Of a DNA stretch of 64,000 bases, positions 25,588 through 33,526 are shown piece after piece. Numbering within the stretch: the first letter of the stretch is position 1; the number at the start of each line of letters is the position of its first letter. Location of the stretch: contig CAZBRO010000019.1 in the NCBI GenBank assembly GCA_964494505.1, positions 40,860 to 104,859 of the forward strand, read 5' to 3'. Both the position numbers and the translations under genes were made by a program. The notes under the pieces were generated by a model that was given only the letters and a program-made list of their open reading frames with translations, ran no database searches and was not told the DNA's origin. The DNA comes from CAIYRG01 sp964494505 (GTDB lineage: Bacteria > Pseudomonadota > Alphaproteobacteria > Micropepsales > Micropepsaceae).

Positions 25588-26506
25588 AGGTGAGGCGCTT
25601 CCCCTTGAAGCCCTGCAACGCGATGTTGAAGCGGCTTATGTCGTTGGTCCCAAGCTTCTCACGGTTGGAATACCGGAAGTCGAACTCGGCAAGGTAGCGG
25701 TGCAGGTGGGCCTCGCTCACATGATGGAACACGCCGAAAATTCCGCGCTTGAGGATCGAAAAATACCCTTCGACGGTGTTGCTGTGGGCATCGCCGCGCA
25801 CATATTCATCCGCGCCATGATCGACCATTTCATGCCGCGCGAACTCGCGTCCAATGTGAAGGTATCCGCCAGCCGTGTCCGTCATGAGCGCGGACTTGAA
25901 GTCGGCATGAGCCTTGAGGATCGGGCGCAGAGTGTATCCGCTCACGTTCGGAATGTGATGCGATCGGACGCGACCGTTACGTTCCACAAGCGAATGAACG
26001 ATAAGCTTGCCCGCGCCTCCGATCTTCTTTGGGTCGCGCTTGCTAACATGCTTATTGCGCTCTTTGCCGCCGATGTAGGTGGTGTCGGCTTCAAGATATT
26101 TACCTTCGCCGCCCAACGGGCTAAGCGCGCCGTCCGCCATCGCTTCGCGGATGCGATGGGTAAGGAACCAAGCGGTCTTCATGCTGCATTGAAGCATCCG
26201 CTGGATTTGACGGGTCGAAATGCCCTTCTTGCTGGCGCACATCAGATGGATGACTTGCAGCCAGAGATGCAGGGCCAAATGGCTGGACTCGAAAATGCTG
26301 CCCATGCGCACGGTAAAGGGCTTCTTGCAGGCATAGCACTTGCGAAGGCCTGGGCGGGTGGTCTTCCCCTGAAGCCTGCCAACGTGTTCCTCGGTCGCTC
26401 CACAGAAGGGGCATATCGGGCCGTTCGGCCAAAGCCGCGCTTCGACGTAAGCGAAGGCGGCTTCTTCGTCTTGGAAATGCTTTTCGGAAAGAACGGACTT
26501 AGCCAT
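25568..26506 (-). CDS. IS1595-family (ISXO2-like) transposase
   Basis: 312 aa from ATG 26506 with GGAG 8 bases upstream. An N-terminal zinc ribbon (CPFC and CYAC pairs around residues 33-60) is followed by a helix-turn-helix-like region (KKGISTRQIQRMLQCSMKTAWFLTHRIREA) and the catalytic domain. DDE/N-type residues appear in EADTTYIGG, MTDTAGGY and NTVEGYFSILKRGIFG. It is uninterrupted and flanked by matched inverted ends, so the element could be active. Confidence 0.93.
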   Translation of the reverse strand: MAKSVLSEKHFQDEEAAFAYVEARLWPNGPICPFCGATEEHVGRLQGKTTRPGLRKCYACKKPFTVRMGSIFESSHLALHLWLQVIHLMCASKKGISTRQIQRMLQCSMKTAWFLTHRIREAMADGALSPLGGEGKYLEADTTYIGGKERNKHVSKRDPKKIGGAGKLIVHSLVERNGRVRSHHIPNVSGYTLRPILKAHADFKSALMTDTAGGYLHIGREFARHEMVDHGADEYVRGDAHSNTVEGYFSILKRGIFGVFHHVSEAHLHRYLAEFDFRYSNREKLGTNDISRFNIALQGFKGKRLTYETVSR

Positions 26507-26528
26507 GGGGAAATCTCCTATGGCTGAA

Positions 26529-26557
26529 ACACTAAATCAGGTGGCTAGGTATGTCAA
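26529..26557 (-). promoter_or_regulatory. Transposase promoter with -35 inside the terminal inverted repeat
   Basis: On the minus strand TTGACA (26557-26552) is followed by 17 bases and TAGTGT (26534-26529). The -35 is a perfect consensus lying just inside the IS end and the -10 is weak. The transposase ribosome site and ATG follow at 26506. Confidence 0.5.
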
Positions 26558-26570
26558 GTGTAACGTTGCC

Positions 26571-26705
26571 CCCTTGAGGGAGGGTCGAAATTATCGTTGA
26601 GCGAAGCGAAAGAGAATTTCGGGGAGGGGACATGCTTCAAGAAACTCCCCTCCCCGAAGCTGCTTCGCGCTGACGCGCTACGCCGCTTCGACCCTCCCTC
26701 AAGGG
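26571..26705. repeat. Nested palindromic intergenic repeat, target of the IS insertion
   Basis: The outer arms are a perfect 19-bp inverted pair: CCCTTGAGGGAGGGTCGAA (26571-26589) and TTCGACCCTCCCTCAAGGG (26687-26705). Inner arms TTTCGGGGAGGGGA and TCCCCTCCCCGAA also pair. The IS interrupted the left outer arm, so its 8-bp duplication is part of the palindrome. The right arm includes the stop codon of the macrodomain gene. Confidence 0.75.
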
Positions 26706-27226
26706 GCGGGTGGGCGTGTTGCGATCAAAGCCGCGTAGCGCTGGCGGTCGGCGGACGAAAAGCAGCAGAAGACGACACGGGTCTGAATCGCGCACGCATT
26801 CAGATGCGTGACGACCGCGTTGAAGGCGAGCCTCGCCGCGATCTCCGAAGGCCATCCGTAAATGCCCGTGCCGATGGCCGGAAAAGCGATGGTGCGAATC
26901 TGATGCGTGTCGGCGAGCCGAAGCGCGCTCTCGTAACAGCTTGCGAGCACGGGCTTCTGATCCTCGCGTCCCTCCCAGACGGGCGCGACCGTGTGGATCA
27001 CCCGCGACGCCGCCAAGCGGTAGCCCCGCGTGATGACGGCCTCGCCCGCATTGCAATGGCCGATTGCGTAGAGCGCTTCGTCGATTTCGCGGCCCGCCTT
27101 GCGCCGGATGGCGCCATCGACGCCGGCTCCCGGCATCAGCGCGGAATTGGCGGCATTGACGATGGCATCGAGCCCAAGCGTGGTGATGTCGGCTTCAATC
27201 GCCTCGATGCGGCCGGCGAGCGTCAT
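26699..27226 (-). CDS. Macrodomain protein, O-acetyl-ADP-ribose deacetylase-like (YmdB type)
   Basis: 175 aa from ATG 27226, overlapping the nudC stop by 4 bases. MacroD/YmdB landmarks: DITTLGLDAIVNAANSAL, the loop GAGVDGAIRRKAG, GEAVITRGYRLA, IHTVAPVW and FPAIGTGIYGWP. These enzymes hydrolyse O-acetyl-ADP-ribose and remove ADP-ribose from proteins. Pairing with nudC fits NAD-derived nucleotide metabolism. Its stop codon lies within a palindromic repeat shared with the IS target. Confidence 0.92.
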   Translation of the reverse strand: MTLAGRIEAIEADITTLGLDAIVNAANSALMPGAGVDGAIRRKAGREIDEALYAIGHCNAGEAVITRGYRLAASRVIHTVAPVWEGREDQKPVLASCYESALRLADTHQIRTIAFPAIGTGIYGWPSEIAARLAFNAVVTHLNACAIQTRVVFCCFSSADRQRYAALIATRPPAP

Positions 27227-28140
27227 GTCCCGCCTTCGGCCCAGGCGCGGATCAGATGGAACGCAATCGCGTCCCGCCGCGGAATCCCGATCTCGCTGCT
27301 TTCCCCGCTGATGAGGCGCCTGATCGTCGCCCGGTCGAACCAGCGCGCGGCGAGAATCTCCTCCCCGTCCACATGGATGTCCGCATTTTCGGCTTGCGCG
27401 AAGCATCCGATCATCAGGTTGGAGGGGAACGGCCAAGGCTGGCTCGCGAAATAGCTGACCTCTCCCACCCGCACGCCCACCTCTTCCAGGACCTCGCGGC
27501 GGACCGCTTCCTCGATGCTCTCGCCCGGTTCGACGAACCCTGCGAGTGTCGAATAATGCCCGCCGGCAAAGCGCTTGTTGCGTCCGAGCAGGCACAGATC
27601 CCCCGCCACGACCAGCATGATGACTGCCGGGTCGGTGCGCGGGAAATGCTCCGCCTTGCAGACCGGGCATATGCGCCGGTAGCCGCCATCGGCGATTGTC
27701 GTCGGCGTGCCGCATTGCGCGCAGAAGCCGTGCCGGTTGTGCCAGTCGATCAGCGCCTTGGCCTGGCCCAGAATGGCGATGTCGCGGGGTTCGAGCAGGG
27801 ACGCCGCCGAGCGGGCATCGCGAAAATGGCCATGGCTCGCGAGCGAGGCCCCGAGCGGATCGCTCAAATGCGAGATGTCGCGCGCGAAATAGGGGGTTTC
27901 GCCATCGAGCCCGAGGAACACCTCGACCGCATCGGGGGCGCCCAGCCCGGACGCAAGCCCGCTTTCGAGGAAGCCGAGTTTGCCCTCTCCGCTTGCGCCC
28001 TCCGCCCCCAGCAGCAGGGGCTGAAGCTTCCACAGCGGAAGCACGAGCGCCCTGCCATTATTACGCTGGGACGCGATCCAGGCGGCGTCCCCACGCTTCG
28101 CGTTGGCCCGATCCAAGGGATTGCCGGAAAACGCGATCAT
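27223..28140 (-). CDS. nudC: NAD(+) diphosphatase / NAD-capped RNA decapping Nudix hydrolase
   Basis: 305 aa from ATG 28140 (MIAFSGNPLDRAN, the usual opening for alphaproteobacterial NudC); a GTG at 28257 in the same frame is possible but adds an unusual leader. Zinc ribbon CAQC...CPVC, a full Nudix box (GFVEPGESIEEAVRREVLEE) and the family-specific SQPWPFPSNLM follow in order. It cleaves NAD(H) to NMN(H) and AMP, and in E. coli also NAD caps on RNA. The downstream macrodomain gene overlaps by 4 bases. Confidence 0.92.
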   Translation of the reverse strand: MIAFSGNPLDRANAKRGDAAWIASQRNNGRALVLPLWKLQPLLLGAEGASGEGKLGFLESGLASGLGAPDAVEVFLGLDGETPYFARDISHLSDPLGASLASHGHFRDARSAASLLEPRDIAILGQAKALIDWHNRHGFCAQCGTPTTIADGGYRRICPVCKAEHFPRTDPAVIMLVVAGDLCLLGRNKRFAGGHYSTLAGFVEPGESIEEAVRREVLEEVGVRVGEVSYFASQPWPFPSNLMIGCFAQAENADIHVDGEEILAARWFDRATIRRLISGESSEIGIPRRDAIAFHLIRAWAEGGT

Positions 28141-28276
28141 GGTTGCGCCAGTGTCCCCTGAGCCTGTCCCCGCCGATCCTTCCGGGAAGGCCTTGCTGTA
28201 GCCGAAATTCCAGGTCGTGGCAGGAATTTCTGCCAAGGTTAGCACGGCCTTTACCACCCTGTGCGAAGCCTAAGCC

Positions 28277-29230
28277 ATGCTTCACGCTATCGGTAGCATC
28301 GCCGGCTGGCAGGGTATCCGGCTTGCCGCCTTCGGGGCGGTTCTGGTTGTGGCCGCAGGCGCCATTGGGCACGTTATCCGCCGTCTGGCCGGGCGTGGAG
28401 CGGCAGAGAGCGACCGCCTGCGCGCCCATATCCACGAGTTGGAGCGGACCAAGACCGAGCTTGAGAAGACCTCGGCCAACCTGACTGCCGCCTTGATTTC
28501 GGCCGACGCCGCCAACCGCTCGAAAATGGAATTCCTCGCGGCCATGAGCCACGAGCTGCGTACGCCCCTGAACGCGGTGATCGGCTTTTCCGAGATGATG
28601 ACGAACGAGGTGTTCGGGCCGGTCGGCCACCGGCGCTACCACGACTATGCCCAGAGCATCCGCGACAGCGGCACCCATCTTCTGGGCCTCATCACCGATG
28701 TGCTCGATATCTCGCGACTCGATGCCGGCATGCTTCCCCTATCGAAGGAAGAGGTGAAGATCGGCGATCTGATCGCCGAAGCGGTGCGCATGATCACGCT
28801 GCAGGCCGAAGCCGCCGGCATTTCGCTGATCGAGGATGTCGAGCCCTGGCTGCCGCTTCTTTCCATCGACCGCCGCCGGATGCGGCAGGTGTTGACCAAT
28901 CTCCTCACCAATGCGGTGAAGTTCACTCCCGCCGAAGGCACCGTGCGTATCGCCGGCTACCGCCACGGCGACAATGTCGCCATCGAAGTGTCCGACACCG
29001 GCATCGGGATGGCGGCTCATGAAATTCCCAAAGCGCTCGAGCACTTCGGGCAGGTCGACAGCAGCCTCTCGCGCAAATATGAGGGCGTGGGCCTGGGCTT
29101 GCCTTTGGCCAAGCGGCTCACGGAGCTGCATGGCGGCCAATTGGACGTCGAAAGCGCGCCCGGCGCCGGCACCAAGGTGACGGTGCTGCTGCGCGCGGAG
29201 CCGGTCTGGCTGGAGCTTGAACCGGCCTGA
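28277..29230 (+). CDS. Membrane-anchored sensor histidine kinase (HisKA-HATPase)
   Basis: 317 aa. One N-terminal hydrophobic segment (about residues 13-33), a short coiled coil, then HisKA with the H-box FLAAMSHELRTPLNAVIGFSE, N-box LTNLLTNAVKFTP, G1 DTGIGM and G2 GVGLGLPLAKRL. It has no recognisable sensory domain or receiver, resembling stripped-down PleC/DivJ-type kinases. There is no adjacent response regulator, so the partner is unknown. It is divergent from nudC and directly precedes the SRP RNA gene. Confidence 0.9.
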   Translation: MLHAIGSIAGWQGIRLAAFGAVLVVAAGAIGHVIRRLAGRGAAESDRLRAHIHELERTKTELEKTSANLTAALISADAANRSKMEFLAAMSHELRTPLNAVIGFSEMMTNEVFGPVGHRRYHDYAQSIRDSGTHLLGLITDVLDISRLDAGMLPLSKEEVKIGDLIAEAVRMITLQAEAAGISLIEDVEPWLPLLSIDRRRMRQVLTNLLTNAVKFTPAEGTVRIAGYRHGDNVAIEVSDTGIGMAAHEIPKALEHFGQVDSSLSRKYEGVGLGLPLAKRLTELHGGQLDVESAPGAGTKVTVLLRAEPVWLELEPA

Positions 29231-29277
29231 CGCGAGTCCCCTTGCTTCGTGCGATCCCACGCCTGATATAGTGGCCC

Positions 29278-29373
29278 GGGAGGTTGGCGGCGGACGAAAC
29301 ACTCGCCAACCCGGTCAGGTCCGGAAGGAAGCAGCCGTAACGAGCGCCGTTTCGGGTCGTTCGCCAGCCTCCT
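29278..29373 (+). ncRNA. ffs: Signal recognition particle RNA, bacterial small type (4.5S)
   Basis: The diagnostic apical region GGTCAGGTCCGGAAGGAAGC is at 29314-29333. The outer helix GGGAGGTTGGCG (from 29278) pairs with CGCCAGCCTCC (ending 29372). The RNA binds Ffh for membrane targeting of proteins. It stands just upstream of dnaX, a conserved arrangement. End points are set by the outer helix and may be a few bases off. Confidence 0.93.
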
Positions 29374-29401
29374 TTGGATTTTCCGAAAGCGCGCAGAATC
29401 G

Positions 29402-31204
29402 ATGGACGAGACCCAGGAACCGCATTTGGGCCTTGAACCGGGTTTGCCGGGCATGGGCACGGCCCCCGCCGTCCGGGCCGAGCCCTACCGGGTGCTTGCC
29501 CGCAAATACCGCCCGTCCGATTTCACCGGCCTGATCGGGCAGGAAGCCCTGGTGCGAACCTTGCGCAACGCGTTTGCGTCGGGGCGGATCGCGCATGCCT
29601 TCATGCTGACGGGCGTGCGCGGGGTAGGGAAGACCACCACCGCCCGCATTATCGCGCGTGCGCTCAACTGCGTCGGCCCGGACGGCAAGCGCAGCACGCC
29701 CACCATCGACCCGTGCGGCGTCTGCGAGCCCTGCCGCGCCATCGCCGAATCGCGCTTCGTCGATGTGCAGGAGATGGACGCTGCCTCCCGCACCGGCATC
29801 GACGACATCCGCGAGATCATCGAAGGCACGCGCTATGCCCCGGCCGCGGCCCGCTACAAGGTCTACATCATCGACGAAGTGCACATGCTCTCGAAGCAGG
29901 CCTTCAATGGCCTCCTCAAGACGCTGGAGGAGCCGCCGCCGCATGTGAAGTTCGTCTTCGCCACCACCGAAATCCGCAAAGTCCCGGTGACCGTGCTGTC
30001 GCGCTGTCAGCGTTTCGATCTGAGGCGCATCGAGACGGACGTGCTGGCCGCCCATCTGGCCGGCATCGCGACCAAGGAGAATATCGCGGTCGAGCCCGCA
30101 GCCCTGTCGCTGATCGCGCGCGCAGCGGAAGGCTCGGTGCGCGATGCGCTCTCTCTGCTCGATCAGGCGATCGCGCATCAGGCGGGCGATGGCACGGGTG
30201 CGATCGGGGGCGAATCGGTGCGCGCGATGCTGGGCCTGGCCGACCGCGGCCGCGTGCTCGACCTGTTCGAGAAACTGATGGGCGGCGAGATTCCGCTGGC
30301 GCTCGCCGAGTTTAAATCGCTCTACGATGCCGGGGCCGATCCGCTTGTCGTAATGCAGGATCTGCTGGAGACGACCCATTTCCTGACCCGCGTGAAGGTG
30401 GCGCCGGGCGCCGAAGGGTTCTTCGACGGCGGCTCGGCGGAGGCCGCGCGTGCGGTCGCCATGGCGGCCAAGCTCAACGTGCCTGCGCTGACGCGGGCCT
30501 GGCAGATGCTGCTCAAGGGTCTGATCGAAGTGCGCGACGCCGCCAATCCCTATCCGGCGGCCGAAATGGCGCTGGTGCGGCTTGGCTATGCCGCTGACCT
30601 GCCGCCGACCGAGCGGCTGCTGCGCTCTCTGCGCGACGCGGAAGGCGCGGCCCCTTCGCCGCAAACCCCGGCGGCGTCGCGCGGAGCCGGCGGCGCGCTC
30701 CCTCGGGCGCAAACCGCAGCGCTCGCGGCCGACGAACCGGTGCCGCGGCGCGAGCCGGTGGCAGACCCCTCGCCCTCGCCGGCTTTGGCTGCGCCCTCGA
30801 TCGACCTGCACACCCTGGAAGAGGTTGCAGCCCTTGCGAAAGCGCGCGGGGCCCGCCTGCTTGCGACGCAATTGGAGGCCAATGTGCATCTGGTCTCGCT
30901 CGAACGCGGGCGCATTCAGTTTCGTCCCAACGCGCAGGCGCCCAAGACGCTCGCCACCGATCTGGCGCAGCGCCTGCGCGATTGGACGGGCGAGCGCTGG
31001 ATCGTGACCCTGGCGAGCGAAGGTGGCGCGCCGACCCTTAACGAACAGCGCATCGCCGCCGAACGCGCCAGGAAAGACGCGGTGTCGCAGGAGCCGTTCG
31101 TGCGCGCTGTGCTTGACGCGTTTCCTGGGGCCGAGATCGTCGCGGTCAAGGATCGCGAAGTTCCCGAGCCCATTCCCATGCCATCCGACGAGGAGCCGAA
31201 CTGA
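29402..31204 (+). CDS. dnaX: DNA polymerase III subunits gamma/tau
   Basis: 600 aa. Clamp-loader ATPase: Walker A GVRGVGKTTTARI, a four-cysteine zinc module (C-VGPDGK...CGVCEPC), Walker B IIDEVHML, sensor 1 FATTEIRKVP and the SRC motif LSRCQRFDLRRI. A low-complexity Ala/Pro linker near residues 410-465 leads to the tau-type C-terminal domain. I see no clear slippery sequence for a gamma frameshift. Start ATG 29402; a second in-frame ATG lies 17 codons later. ybaB overlaps its stop by one base. Confidence 0.95.
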   Translation: MDETQEPHLGLEPGLPGMGTAPAVRAEPYRVLARKYRPSDFTGLIGQEALVRTLRNAFASGRIAHAFMLTGVRGVGKTTTARIIARALNCVGPDGKRSTPTIDPCGVCEPCRAIAESRFVDVQEMDAASRTGIDDIREIIEGTRYAPAAARYKVYIIDEVHMLSKQAFNGLLKTLEEPPPHVKFVFATTEIRKVPVTVLSRCQRFDLRRIETDVLAAHLAGIATKENIAVEPAALSLIARAAEGSVRDALSLLDQAIAHQAGDGTGAIGGESVRAMLGLADRGRVLDLFEKLMGGEIPLALAEFKSLYDAGADPLVVMQDLLETTHFLTRVKVAPGAEGFFDGGSAEAARAVAMAAKLNVPALTRAWQMLLKGLIEVRDAANPYPAAEMALVRLGYAADLPPTERLLRSLRDAEGAAPSPQTPAASRGAGGALPRAQTAALAADEPVPRREPVADPSPSPALAAPSIDLHTLEEVAALAKARGARLLATQLEANVHLVSLERGRIQFRPNAQAPKTLATDLAQRLRDWTGERWIVTLASEGGAPTLNEQRIAAERARKDAVSQEPFVRAVLDAFPGAEIVAVKDREVPEPIPMPSDEEPN

Positions 31205-31521
31205 TGGATTCCAACCTCCTCAAGCAAATGCAGGAGATGCAGCGCCGCGCCGAAGAGCTGCAAAAGGGGCTTGCCTCGATGGAGGTGGAGGGCGTTTCCG
31301 GCGGCGGGCTGGTGCGCGCGATCGTGAATGGATTGGGCGAGCTGAAGAAGCTCTCCATCGATCCCTCGATCCTGAGGTCCGACGAGGCGCACATTGTCGA
31401 GGACCTTGTGATCGCCGCGCTCGCCGACGGCAAGGTGAAGCTCGAAGCGCGCCGTTTCCAGGATTCCCAATTCGTGCAGGATTTGTTGAAGAGCTTCAGC
31501 GGCGGCGCCTCCGATGAGTGA
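31204..31521 (+). CDS. ybaB: YbaB/EbfC-family nucleoid-associated DNA-binding protein
   Basis: 105 aa. Central helix QMQEMQRRAEELQKGLASMEVEG, then VSGGGLVRAIVNGLGELKKLSIDP and the C-terminal DLVIAALADGKVKLEA region form the tweezers-like dimer of the family. The start overlaps the dnaX stop (TGATG), and recR follows after 90 bases, the classical dnaX-ybaB-recR order. Confidence 0.94.
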   Translation: MDSNLLKQMQEMQRRAEELQKGLASMEVEGVSGGGLVRAIVNGLGELKKLSIDPSILRSDEAHIVEDLVIAALADGKVKLEARRFQDSQFVQDLLKSFSGGASDE

Positions 31522-31530
31522 ATGGATTTT

Positions 31531-31552
31531 CCTCCCCCGTTTGCGGGGGAGG
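31531..31552. repeat. Perfect 9-bp hairpin between ybaB and recR
   Basis: CCTCCCCCG (31531-31539) and CGGGGGAGG (31544-31552) around TTTG. It matches the C-rich palindromes seen elsewhere here and is probably a REP-type repeat. It could attenuate read-through into recR. Confidence 0.6.
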
Positions 31553-31611
31553 TGCTCCCGAAGGGGGCGGAGGGGGCATCCCATTGCTTCGCGTGACGGA
31601 GTGTCCCTCTG

Positions 31612-32220
31612 ATGGCCGGATCGCCGGCAGGACTTGAGATCGAGCGCCTGATTCAGTTGCTTGCGAAACTGCCGGGGCTCGGCCCGCGCTCGGCGCGGCG
31701 CGCGGCGCTGGCGTTGCTGAAGAAGCGCGAAACCCTGCTGGAGCCCTTGGCGGACGCGATGGCGAAGGCGGCAGCGGCGCTGAAACAATGCGGCAATTGC
31801 GGCAATCTCGACACCACCGATCCGTGCGCGCTCTGCCGCGCAGCCGAGCGCGAGACGGGCGTGATCTGCGTGGTCGAGGACGTGGCCGATCTGTGGGCGC
31901 TGGAACGGGCGGGGGTTTTCCGCGGGCGCTATCACGTGCTGGGGGGCGCGCTCTCCGCGCTCGACGGCGTCACGCCGGAGCGGCTGAATGTGTCGCGACT
32001 GCTGGAGCGCGTGAAGGCGGGCGGCACGAGCGAAATTATTCTCGCCATGAACGCGACCGTCGAGGGTCAGACGACGGCGCATTATTTGTTGGACGCGCTG
32101 GAGCCCTTGGGCGTGAAGATCACGCGGCTTGCGCATGGCGTGCCGGTCGGGGGTGAATTGGATTATCTCGACGAGGGGACGCTCTCGGCGGCCTTCAAGG
32201 CGCGGCGCGCGTTCCAGTAA
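31612..32220 (+). CDS. recR: Recombination mediator protein RecR
   Basis: 202 aa, normal length. N-terminal helix-hairpin-helix (LIQLLAKLPGLGPRSARRAALALL), four-cysteine zinc finger (CGNCGNLDTTDPCALC) and Toprim domain (VICVVEDVADLWALE, AMNATVEGQTTAHYL). With RecF and RecO it loads RecA on SSB-coated gapped DNA. Confidence 0.96.
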   Translation: MAGSPAGLEIERLIQLLAKLPGLGPRSARRAALALLKKRETLLEPLADAMAKAAAALKQCGNCGNLDTTDPCALCRAAERETGVICVVEDVADLWALERAGVFRGRYHVLGGALSALDGVTPERLNVSRLLERVKAGGTSEIILAMNATVEGQTTAHYLLDALEPLGVKITRLAHGVPVGGELDYLDEGTLSAAFKARRAFQ

Positions 32221-32247
32221 AACCGGCGCTGACCGCGGGTCAGTCCG

Positions 32248-32430
32248 TTATGCTGCCTCAGTCACCAGAACCGGGCGGTTGTTCAGGATCAAGTCCAGTT
32301 GTTTCAGCTGCGCTTCGAGTTCATCGACATAGGCCGCGGCAATGGAAGCCGCCTCCCTGTCGGTCGTGACCTCGGCGATCTGCTGATAGAGCGTCTTCCG
32401 AGACTGAAGTTTTTGTACGACGCGCTGCAT
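32248..32430 (-). CDS. Small hypothetical helical protein
   Basis: 60 aa, convergent with recR. Starts MQRVVQKLQSRKTLYQQIAE and continues with an amphipathic helix (SIAAAYVDELEAQLKQLDLIL); balanced composition suggests a real gene. A GAGCGAG stretch immediately precedes the ATG. No family recognised. It lies downstream of the PEP-CTERM gene on the same strand but behind that gene's terminator, so it is probably transcribed separately. Confidence 0.5.
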   Translation of the reverse strand: MQRVVQKLQSRKTLYQQIAEVTTDREAASIAAAYVDELEAQLKQLDLILNNRPVLVTEAA

Positions 32431-32551
32431 CTCGCTCTGTTAACCAATTGATTCGATTTAATTAGCATAGAGAACGGCGCCCCCATTGCAAATAGGGAGT
32501 TCCCCTGAAGGGAGTTACCCAGGCAGGCACACGGATTTCCCCAAATACAAA

Positions 32552-32582
32552 CAACCCCGGAGCCGTTGCGGCTCCGGGGTTG
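32552..32582 (-). terminator. Strong hairpin terminator of the PEP-CTERM gene
   Basis: CAACCCCGGAGCC (32552-32564) and GGCTCCGGGGTTG (32570-32582) make a perfect 13-bp stem with a 5-base loop, 24 bases beyond the stop. In minus-strand orientation it is followed by TTTGTATTT. Confidence 0.8.
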
Positions 32583-32605
32583 CGAAATGTCGAAGAGGCT
32601 TGCTC

Positions 32606-33469
32606 TCAGCGCGATTTGCGGCGGCGGCGCAAGAGACCCAAAAGGCCAACGCCCAGAAGCGAGAGCGACGAGGGCTCCGGCACGGAGAGGGGGGAACTGC
32701 AACCGGCGCCGACTCCGCCGATACAGATATTGGCCAAGACGCCGCTGACGGTGCCGGCGTGCACGTCGTAAAGCAGATTCTCCGACCAGCCCAGCGGGTC
32801 GAGGCCTTCCCAACCGGTGTAGTGGCTGCTGACGTCATATTCGCCGAAGTCCGCCGATACGGATGAGCCGTTATCGGGGCCGACACCGCTCAATGTTCCC
32901 GTGATCGCCACTTCGAAATTGCCGGTCGGCGCGCAGTAATTGGTCCACTCGGGATGCTGGCCCGGGGCGTTCAGGGTGCAGTCCGCCGCGAACGAACCCG
33001 GATTCTGGGTGCCCGGCGTCGAACCGGGAAACGGATTGTTGCCGTTATTTGAACTGTATTCGTCGTCGTAATCATAGGTGAACAATGTGCCGCCGCTGCC
33101 CCAGGAAACTTGAACGATGCTGTTGGCGCCGATCGTGCCCAGATTGATCGTCTGACTTGCCCCGTTGTTCAGCGTGTTCCAGCCGCTGTTGACGATGGGG
33201 GAAACCGTCAACAGCATCTGCGTGCCCGTGATCGCATAAGCGCTCGGGTTGACGAAGAAGAGACTCGGTGTGTCGTACTGACTCGAGCTGCCGACAAAAT
33301 TCGTGATATTCGGATCGCTCGTGACGGCCGATGGAAGATCGTTGATGCCGTTCTCCGCGTCGTAAATCCCATAGATGTGCGCGATCACCGGTGTTGCATA
33401 GGCCGGCGCTGACGTGACTCCTGCTAGCATCGCCGCGGCGATGAGAGTAACTCGCAAGTCTTTACGCAT
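32606..33469 (-). CDS. PEP-CTERM sorting-domain exported protein
   Basis: 287 aa from ATG 33469 after GGGGAGAGGG. A signal peptide ends near APAYAT. The mature domain is Ser/Asn/Gly-rich and beta-like with one Cys pair region, of no recognised family. The C-terminus is a textbook PEP-CTERM tail: VPEPSSLSLLGVGLLGLLRRRRK, with motif, transmembrane helix and basic end, which targets proteins to exosortase, often along with exopolysaccharide. No exosortase gene is in the window. A consensus sigma-54 promoter lies 40 bases upstream and a strong terminator follows. Confidence 0.88.
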   Translation of the reverse strand: MRKDLRVTLIAAAMLAGVTSAPAYATPVIAHIYGIYDAENGINDLPSAVTSDPNITNFVGSSSQYDTPSLFFVNPSAYAITGTQMLLTVSPIVNSGWNTLNNGASQTINLGTIGANSIVQVSWGSGGTLFTYDYDDEYSSNNGNNPFPGSTPGTQNPGSFAADCTLNAPGQHPEWTNYCAPTGNFEVAITGTLSGVGPDNGSSVSADFGEYDVSSHYTGWEGLDPLGWSENLLYDVHAGTVSGVLANICIGGVGAGCSSPLSVPEPSSLSLLGVGLLGLLRRRRKSR

Positions 33470-33508
33470 GACCCTCTCCCCATGTTTGACAAGCTGAAAA
33501 GCATGAGA

Positions 33509-33526
33509 AAGCAAGCGTCGTGCCAA
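33509..33526 (-). promoter_or_regulatory. Sigma-54 (-24/-12) promoter of the PEP-CTERM gene
   Basis: Read on the minus strand, TTGGCACGACGCTTGCTT matches the consensus TTGGCACG-N4-TTGCW at every defined position. The distance to the start codon allows a leader of about 30 bases. An inverted repeat GTAAAGATTTAC at 33578-33589, upstream of the promoter, is a candidate enhancer site. PEP-CTERM genes in exosortase-carrying bacteria are often sigma-54-dependent. Confidence 0.8.

Larger units (their letters stand above)
24214..26570. mobile_element. Complete IS1595-family element with DUF3800 passenger and small ORFs
   Basis: 2,357 bp. The ends are inverted: GGTAACGTTACACTT at 24214 and, read inward from 26570, GGCAACGTTACACTT, followed on both sides by a matching CATACC. 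It is flanked by identical 8-bp direct repeats CCCTTGAG (24206-24213 and 26571-26578), the target duplication size expected for IS1595. It carries an ISXO2-like transposase on the minus strand, three small minus-strand ORFs behind it, and a convergent DUF3800 gene. Intact ends and frame suggest recent insertion. Base composition is visibly lower in GC than the host flanks. Confidence 0.93.

Noticed and set aside
29402..31204. Programmed frameshift in dnaX producing gamma
   Set aside because: I found no A-rich slippery heptamer followed by a hairpin in the expected region.
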